NCBI GenBank assembly: GCA_015680685.1
Contig: MNCI01007621.1
Coordinates: 196,084-260,083, forward strand
Length of the DNA: 64,000 nucleotides
Source of the DNA: Gnetum montanum
Lineage: Eukaryota; Streptophyta; Gnetopsida; Gnetales; Gnetaceae
Direction of reading: 5' to 3'
Position numbers and translations under genes: made by a program. Below are positions 57,835-64,000 of the stretch, in pieces (the stretch's first letter is position 1; each line of letters opens with the position of its first letter). The notes beneath the pieces are model-generated. The model saw nothing but the letters and a program-made list of their open reading frames with translations, ran no database searches and was not told the origin of the DNA.

Positions 57835-59117
57835 TCAGCTCATCCTCGAAGGAGGTACCCCCAAACCGCCGGCACTATGGGGCCGCGCGAACCGCTCCCA
57901 GTAGACCAGATGAATTCTGCGCCCCCCCTTGCCCCCCTCCCAAACAAAGGTACGGACAAGAGAATTAACCACAGAAATGACCGCATTTGGAGGCGTGGCC
58001 ACGGTTGCCACGAACTTCGCGACCGCTGTGAGGATTCCAGTGGCCACCAACAGGCGCCCTTTGCGGCTGAGGAACCTGTTCGCCCAGTGGCCCATTTTTC
58101 TCTCGATTTTACCGAGCAGCGGGCCCCATGCTGTGGTCCGGCCCCACCTGAAAAGGAGGCCCAAATATGTGTCGTTGTACGTGCCTGGCAAGATATTCAG
58201 GATGTGCATCGCCCGGTTCTTAACCTCAGTATCCGCATTGAAGAAGTGGGCGGAGGATTTGGTCCGATTTATTTCCAGTCCCACCTCGGCCGCAAGACGG
58301 GACAAGGCAACGTTAATACACCGTGCCTGTGGGACCGTTGCTCTACTAAATAACATCGTGTCGTCCGCATAGTGTTCGGTCCGGCAGGCCACACCGACAA
58401 TGTCAAGACCGTCCACCCCCGAGGTGCTGCAATAATGCTGCATTAAGTCCATGGCAATGATGAAAAGGAGGGGCAAGAGCAGGTCCCCCTGCCTCAACCC
58501 CCGCCCAGGGGAGGAGAGGCCCCATAAACGCCCCCCCACATCAAAAGAGAAACTTGCAGAAGACTGCATGTGGATGCATAAGCAAATGAACTGCAGATCA
58601 AACCCTTTCTGTAACATGATGGACTGCAAGGCCTCCCAGCTGAGTGTGTCATAAGCCTTGGTGATGTTAAGCTTGAGGCAGAGCCCGGGAAAACCCGTAA
58701 TCCGAAGCGAGTGAAACACCTCCTGCATGAGGAGGATTGGGTCCTGAATTGCCCGTCCTTGCACGAACCCCGCCTGGTTGGTCCCCACCAGCTTGGGCAT
58801 GACCAACACAAGCCGATTCACCAGCAGCTTGGAGAAGACCCTGATAAGGACATTACAAACGCCAATGGGGCGGAAATGCTCGAGGTGGTGTGCGTCAGAC
58901 TGCTTTGGGATGCACACAATGCGGGAGCAATTGAGTTCCCTTTGTACCTGTCTCCTGGCCAACATAAGATTGAACGCATCTAGAATATTGGGCCCCACAA
59001 TATCTATGAAAGTTTTAAAAAATTCAAGGCTCCAACCGTCGGGACCTGGCGCTTTGCCACCAAGCATGTTAGTGATCATTGCGGTGAGCTCCGACCATGA
59101 AAAGGGGGCCAACAGTC
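57835..59117 (-). pseudogene. LINE ORF2: reverse transcriptase domain
   Basis: The frame is open for over 420 codons from the truncation point (its upstream ATG at 59187 lies in flanking DNA). Motifs in order are GGKAPGPDGWSLEFFKTF, RPIGVCNVLIRVFSKLLVNR, motif A LKLNITKAYDTLSW, motif B GRGLRQGDLLLPLLF, motif C HYADDTMLF and YLGLLFRWGR. Motif A has Asn where L1-type enzymes have the first catalytic Asp (LDI becomes LNI, codon AAC), so this copy should be inactive. The YADD pair is kept. It ends at the stop near 57835, earlier than a full ORF2. Confidence 0.93.
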
Positions 59118-59199
59118 TAAAGGCCATGTTATTGGAATTTGTCTTATTCTCAATAAAAAATTGGTTCATGAGAAAAAGAAATAACAATTTTTAGAAAAA

Positions 59200-61030
59200 A
59201 CAAATAATGGTAGTTTTCAGCAAGCACAAATAAAATCTTCTTCAACAAGTTCTCAACTTTTTACTAATCCTTATAACTCTAAAGGTATCGATAAACTCTT
59301 GATATTTAAAGAGAATTCCTCTTTAGAAAATAAAGATATTTTAACTAGGGATTAACAATGAAAATACTAATGCAGATGGATTTCACTTAGTGCAACATAA
59401 AAAGAAGAAGCCTACAACTACTCTTTCAATTTAAAAACCTCAAAGGTATCTCATTCTCTTTCTACTTCTACTACAATTCCAAATGTTTTTTTTCTATTGA
59501 ATATTGCTTTTTCACTTATTAATGACATGGATTATGAGACAAATGTTGAGTCTGAAGAATCAAATATGGAGGCCTTTTTCCCCATATCTCAATGTTAGTT
59601 TTATCATTGAATGTTTGAGGCCTTTTTGATAAGTCCCAAGCAAAGATTGTGGGGGGGTTTCTTTCAAACCAACATTTATTTTCATATTTTCTTTTCCTGA
59701 AAGAAATTAAGATTTTAGCTCCTAACATTAGTTTTGTTAGTAAATGCATTTTAAAAAATTGAATTGTTTTTTGTGTTACTCATGAAGTTGATAAAAGAGG
59801 TGTTTTCATTCTTGTTAATAAAAATTGGACTAGAAAAGTTTTGAATTCTAGTTTTGACAACTTTGAATGAGTTATTTGGATTATTTGTCATAGTGAAAAA
59901 GGTGACTTTGAACTTTATAATATTGAATCTACTAATAATTTAAAAAATCAACCAACGGTTTTGAAATATCTTCTATCTTTTCCTAAAGTTCCTTGGATTA
60001 TTGGAGGTGATTTCAATATGCTTGAAAGTTAGTTAGGTAAACTTGGTAGTCCTTTTCCTAATATATCTTCCCAAGAAAAAGAAGACTAATGTAATTTTAA
60101 AGAAATATATTTTTTTCTAATGTTAGCTCTTTATTCTCATCTTATTAGAATGAGAAGCATTATACTTGTAATTATCAACAAGAAAATAATAAAATCTATT
60201 GTTGACTTGATAGATTTTACATCTCTAATGTTTCCTTTTAGAAGTCTGCAAGCAAAGTAGAATTGTATATAAATGCTACTTCGTTATATCATTTTCTTAT
60301 TTTTCTCTCTCTAGTATTAGTTCTTCATCATTTTGAAAGTATGAGCTTTTTTGTATGGATGCTAATATGTTCGTAGGACCTAGTGGAAAATTTTTTTTGA
60401 AAACTTTATGAACTATAGAAAAAACGCCTACTAGTGATATTGGTTAAATTGACTGGTAACAACGAACTACTTATAGAGTTAGCAATTATGCTAGATGGTT
60501 TAGAAAGTGATTGCTAAGTGTAAGTATCAAGTTGAAGAAGATCTTACAAAATTTGCTTAGCAAATGCAAATTCTGTTAAGCAAATGCAAATTATTTTAAA
60601 CTAAAATCCCTTTGATTTTGAAACTCAAAAAGCCTTAGCTAAAGCTTGCTATGTTAAATAATATTGAGATGCTTCTGAAGCTAAAAGTGCTATCACTAAA
60701 AGTTGCATAGGTTAACTAAAAATTGAAATGAACCTTGCAAAAAAAATTAAAATCAAAATTTCTAAAAGAAAAGGGTTAAGTACCTAAACTAGAATCACTT
60801 TAAGTAAATGATTCCACCATCAAAGATCCTAAGACTATTAACAATTTTTTAGCAAATCATTTTTTTTCTAGAGGTTTTAGCAATGAATCCTCCTAGGCCT
60901 CTAGCATCCACATTTCTCATCTTATAATAGAAACACATCAAAGTATTCTTGAAGCAAAAATTATAGGAGAAAAAATCAAAGCAACATTGTCTAGTTTAGC
61001 ACAACCAGTGAGGTTTTTAATTGATTAAAT
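59200..61030 (+). pseudogene. Old AT-rich LINE remnant with endonuclease
   Basis: Broken plus-strand frames read LSLNV-stop-GLFDKSQAKIV (59602 on) and VPWIIGGDFNMLES (59990 on). The second is the GGDFN core of the apurinic-type LINE endonuclease. Later frames near 60830-61000 (NNFLANHFF, SILEAKIIGEKIKAT) resemble the linker between endonuclease and RT. Stops are frequent. It is AT-rich, so it is unrelated in age to the neighbouring GC-rich LINE. Confidence 0.7.
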
Positions 61031-61074
61031 ATCTCATTGCTCCATGTAAGGATGTGGTTGAGCGTATCATTAAG

Positions 61075-61800
61075 TATGATAGGGAGGGGTTGCTTTGACA
61101 GTATATATGACACCCTTTTTGTCCATACAGTGTGAAAGATTTATCCATGTCCCACTTCTATGGCATAGCATCATCCTTGAGATAGGTGTATGGGCGATAT
61201 CCTTTTTTTTTTCTCCCCATGCTTTTCTCTTCATGCTTTTGCATACTATCATTTCTACTCACATATATTATATTTTTCTCTTCTTCCTCTCATCTCCTCT
61301 CCTAATATATTTCTATTCCTCTTTATATTTAGCATTAATGAGGTTGAACAAGTATCTCTTCCTTGATTCAGTGAGAGAGTATAGACTGTAGAGTGACATA
61401 AGGAGTGTGAAATCTATACATGAGTGAGGTAAGTGAGAGGTTAGCTTTAGGGATCGAGTGATGTACCACTTCTATGACATAGCATCCCACTGCTAGTGTA
61501 TTGGCAATGTCCCTAACATGCTTTCCCTAACTTTATTTCTTTCTCTTTTCACTTTTGACTATCTTCCTTTCTTTCTCTATCCCATTCCATTTTTGTGCTC
61601 TACATTAGTAAGGCCAAATAAGTATCTTTGCTTTACTTCAGTGATGGTGTGACTGAGAGAATTGAGTAGGTTATAAAGTGCTATATTTACATGTTTATAT
61701 GCTTTTTAGGATCTAGCCATGTCCCATTTCTGTGGTTTAGTACTCCACTATAGGTGTATTTGTGATACTTTCTCCCCTATTATCCTACTTTGTTTAATAT
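61075..61800. repeat. Irregular tandem repeat, three units of about 250-315 bp
   Basis: The unit core recurs three times: CCACTTCTATGGCATAGCAT (61159), CCACTTCTATGACATAGCAT (about 61468) and CCATTTCTGTGGTTTAGTAC (about 61724). Each is followed by AGGTGTATGGGCGATAT-like words, then a pyrimidine-rich run. AATGAGGTTGAACAAGTATC (61335) and AGTAAGGCCAAATAAGTATC (61607) close the first two units. The array ends about 200 bp before the LTR of element F. Confidence 0.7.
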
Positions 61801-62023
61801 TCTTGTAGGTACCTACTAGCTTGTGTATTTTTTTATGGATTCTACTTTAGCTTTTCAATAGTATCCATCAAGAGGGAACAATGTTGTACCCACTTTGGCT
61901 TTTTCTACATAAGTCTAAGTTCTGGGTGCATTCTATGGCTTCTTAGCTTAAAGCTATCTTTAGTGGTCTAGATTCAATGTCTTGCATCATCTTTAGCTTA
62001 CTAAAATCGACATCTTGCATCAC

Positions 62024-62895
62024 TGATGAGATGCAACATGCATAGTGCCGCGATATCGCGTACGCGATATCGTGGCCGCCGCGATATTGATATCGCATAT
62101 GCGATATCGCGTCTTTCCCTGCGATATCGCGTACACAATATCGCGGTCTGTCGCCATATCTATAAATAAGAGGCAGCACTCCCTTCATTTCCGAATCCTA
62201 GCTAGAAGTAGCGAAGCTCTGGCAGTTTGATCCCTCCAGAATTAGAATTTTTCCCATGTGCCCGCAGTAGGAGTCCTAGAGTGAACGGCTCTTTATTCGA
62301 GCAACTTTGTAACCTGAACACGAGTTGTGTATGGCAATAAAGATGAACTTGATTGGATAAACCTTGTAGTACATGGTTTTAATTATTGTTATTTATTGCT
62401 TTCCTAGTGCACACGAGTATGACTTGATTACGAGCATCTACGGATGTGTACGGCTAATCAAGGAATTGGCTACTCGTCGCAACGTGTGAGTACGACTTGA
62501 CTACAAGCATTGTGATTGCTTGGTAACCCAATAGCGTATTCCAGGATCTGCGCTTGGTAATCCCAGTAGTAGTCCAATGTGTACAGCTAGTTAAGGAATC
62601 GGCTACTCATCGCTAGGCTAGAACGTGTGATAAGTACGACTTGGCTACGAGCATCCACGGGTGTGTACGGCTGGCCAAGGAATCGGCTACTTATCACACT
62701 TNCAAAAAAATCACATACCTCAGACTTGCTTAACCATACACCATGACACATACAAGCAAGCCTGGGAAGACAACGAACGATTAACCCCAAGTGTTTCTTG
62801 TGGCGTTAAGGCATTTAGTCTGCGGAGTTCGACCGGATCGTGTGTACACGCTCGTATTCATATGGTTGAGTGTAGGGGTACCTCGCCACTCATCA
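62024..62895 (+). repeat. 5' LTR of element F
   Basis: The LTR starts TGATGAGATGCAAC and ends GCCACTCATCA before an intact primer site. U3 (62046-62150) has about seven GCGATATCGC-type palindromes with most CpGs kept, then TATAAATA at 62161-62168. The R/U5 part carries a threefold repeat (62415-62700). A single N lies at 62702. The well-kept palindromes suggest this is among the younger LTRs. Confidence 0.88.
62415..62700. repeat. Threefold repeat inside the LTR of element F
   Basis: GAGTATGACTTGATTACGAG (62415), GAGTACGACTTGACTACAAG (62488) and AAGTACGACTTGGCTACGAG (62632) each lead to GTGTACGGCT-like sequence and AAGGAATCGGCTACT. The middle unit holds the TTGGTAACCC and TTGGTAATCCC phrases found once in the other LTRs. 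Confidence 0.85.
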
Positions 62896-62914
62896 TTGGC
62901 GTCGTTGCCGAGGA
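62896..62914 (+). promoter_or_regulatory. tRNA-Asp primer binding site, element F
   Basis: TTGGCGTCGTTGCCGAGGA follows the LTR end directly and differs at two positions from the Athila-type tRNA-Asp site. Confidence 0.85.
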
Positions 62915-63039
62915 CTAAGTGTTGTTCACGCCAATTGAACATAGGGATATCACTCACATCGTTGTGAGCATCAACGAACCTTCGGGTTAATCAGTTACTT
63001 AAGAACATAATTAACGGTAAAAATAGCACACCATTAGAA

Positions 63040-64000
63040 ATGGCTTCTTCTCACAAAATTAACTCACCTAAGGGTAACACAGGAGACGGTCAGCATCAAA
63101 CGCATAACCTAGATCAGCCAGGTCCTAAACAATCTAAGGTCACATATACTCATCCTGATGAGTATGTCCCTGACTTCACTTTTATTCTCCATCAAGATGA
63201 ACAACTGTGAGGGAGGGATCTACAAGGTAACAGCGTATTACCCCCAGATAGATCTGCCCCTAACATGCTTTTTCGTGCCTTAGCACATATTGGCATACAA
63301 GAACTGCTCGCGGAATACGTTCTGGATGATTATGACATAAGGGATTATCGTCCCACAAATTCCCAACGTATTCGAGACGCAAGGCAGGAGAGCCAACATT
63401 CACTGTTGAAGGGCAAGGTTCCCCATATCATTAGTGAAATAGGAGATGAGGAACCCCTCACAATGGGTTTCTTAGAAAATGATGTTCCTCCTCCTCACTC
63501 TGGTGAAGAGGTTATAAGCATTAGGGCCTTCGATCAACTGTACATGCTATAGGCCCTAATCCCCGTGAGCACCAACTGTTCACGGCAGGAACAACCACTC
63601 ACACTAATGACAGACACTTGGATCGTTACAATGATCGGGGCCGAAGCAGCCAAAGAGAAGGTAAGAAACATCGCCATGGTGATGGATCTCCTTCTTCTTC
63701 TCCTTCATCTCATCATTCACACTCTCCTTCCACATCTGGGTGCAACCATCGTGAGCATAACGGAGAGAGTAAAAGTAAAAAGGAAAATGAAATGCCTCGA
63801 CAAGAAGGTCTAGAGGAGTTAGGACAAGGGCAAGGACGTAGGGAGAGTAGGGAACCACCACGGAGACATCACAGACGTCATGAAAGAGATGATCATGACG
63901 AACCCCTACTTGCAACCTGAAGTATGCTTGACATAACAGAGGCAGTTAGGATTCCCACAAGGCATTTAAAGGATAGTTGGATCAAGCAATTAGACATGAA
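63040..64000 (+). pseudogene. gag start of element F, runs off the window
   Basis: The ATG at 63040 opens MASSHKINSPKGNTGDGQ, followed by HPDEYVPDFTFILHQDEQL and a stop (TGA near 63209) where relatives have Trp. The frame continues past 63265 (LLAEYVLDDYDIRDYRPTNS), stops near 63552, and shifts to the Ser/His/Arg-rich middle (63618-63920). SMLDITEAVRIPTRHLKDS near the right edge leads into the gag core. The rest of the element lies outside. Confidence 0.85.

Larger units (their letters stand above)
55634..59117 (-). mobile_element. 5'-truncated L1-type LINE with 16-bp target duplications
   Basis: TAAAGGCCATGTTATT occurs exactly at 55618-55633 and 59118-59133. Between them lies a 3.5-kb GC-rich block in AT-rich flanks. 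On the minus strand it encodes reverse transcriptase, then the zinc-binding zf-RVT region, then a gag-like and coiled-coil segment. It ends TTTAATATAATCCCGACCTC, TTTCTCG and a short A tail, the usual style of plant LINE 3' ends. ORF1 and the endonuclease are missing. The exact duplications and the long open RT frame suggest it is much younger than the gypsy elements. Confidence 0.9.

Noticed and set aside
57877-58372. Plus-strand open frames of about 150 codons
   Set aside because: They are shadows of the minus-strand reverse transcriptase frame, which has clear motifs.
62041-62160. CRISPR-like or satellite array of palindromes
   Set aside because: The palindromes are irregularly spaced, lack unique spacers and sit in an LTR promoter of a plant genome.

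Overview
This window is nuclear DNA from a seed plant, most likely a gymnosperm or another plant with a large, slowly purged genome. Two intron-bearing plant genes sit in about 60 kb of layered, mostly decayed retroelements. The genes are a non-RD LRR receptor kinase of the XA21/At3g47570 type (13064-16512, minus strand) and a GH13 alpha-amylase in three exons (49453-52325, plus strand). The gymnosperm guess is an inference from gene density and repeat age; no clade-specific marker was found. A 759-base assembly gap (N) lies at 22551-23309 and a single N at 62702.

Layout. 1-4319 is the 3' part of a plus-strand Ty3/gypsy element (element A). 4320-13050 is AT-rich: two diverged copies of one dispersed repeat (one split by a SINE), an old LTR with a decayed primer site and a gag start, and a LINE reverse-transcriptase remnant. 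13064-16588 is the receptor kinase. 16.6-19.8 kb holds its upstream region, a tandem duplication, SINE remnants and an LRR fragment of a lost paralogue, cut by a copia LTR. 20.7-21.6 kb is an old gypsy LTR carrying a SINE. 21590-30056 is element B, bounded by two LTRs; it has gag but, in place of pol, a large extra ORF with its own promoter-like region. 30057-33410 is reverse-strand element D, 33411-about 43211 is reverse-strand element C with a complete but decayed pol, and about 43212-48568 is plus-strand element E, which lost most of pol. 48.6-49.0 kb holds two adjacent SINEs, and the amylase follows. 52.3-55.6 kb is intergenic. 55634-59117 is a GC-rich, 5'-truncated LINE with exact 16-bp target duplications. 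59.2-61.0 kb is an older LINE, 61.07-61.8 kb an irregular tandem repeat, and 62024-64000 the 5' LTR and gag of another gypsy element (F).

Elements A to F form one family. Their LTRs start TGATGA and end TCATCA, their primer sites match the 3' end of plant tRNA-Asp, and gag has a CX2CX3HX4C knuckle, so an Athila/Tat-type placement is favoured. Their U3 regions carry clusters of GCGATATCGC-like palindromes just upstream of TATAAATA. No element in the window is complete and open, so B and E could have moved only with enzymes supplied by relatives. The strongest candidates for something undescribed are the pol-less element B with its separately promoted extra ORF, the U3 palindrome clusters, and the LINE whose 3' part encodes a gag-like plus coiled-coil segment.
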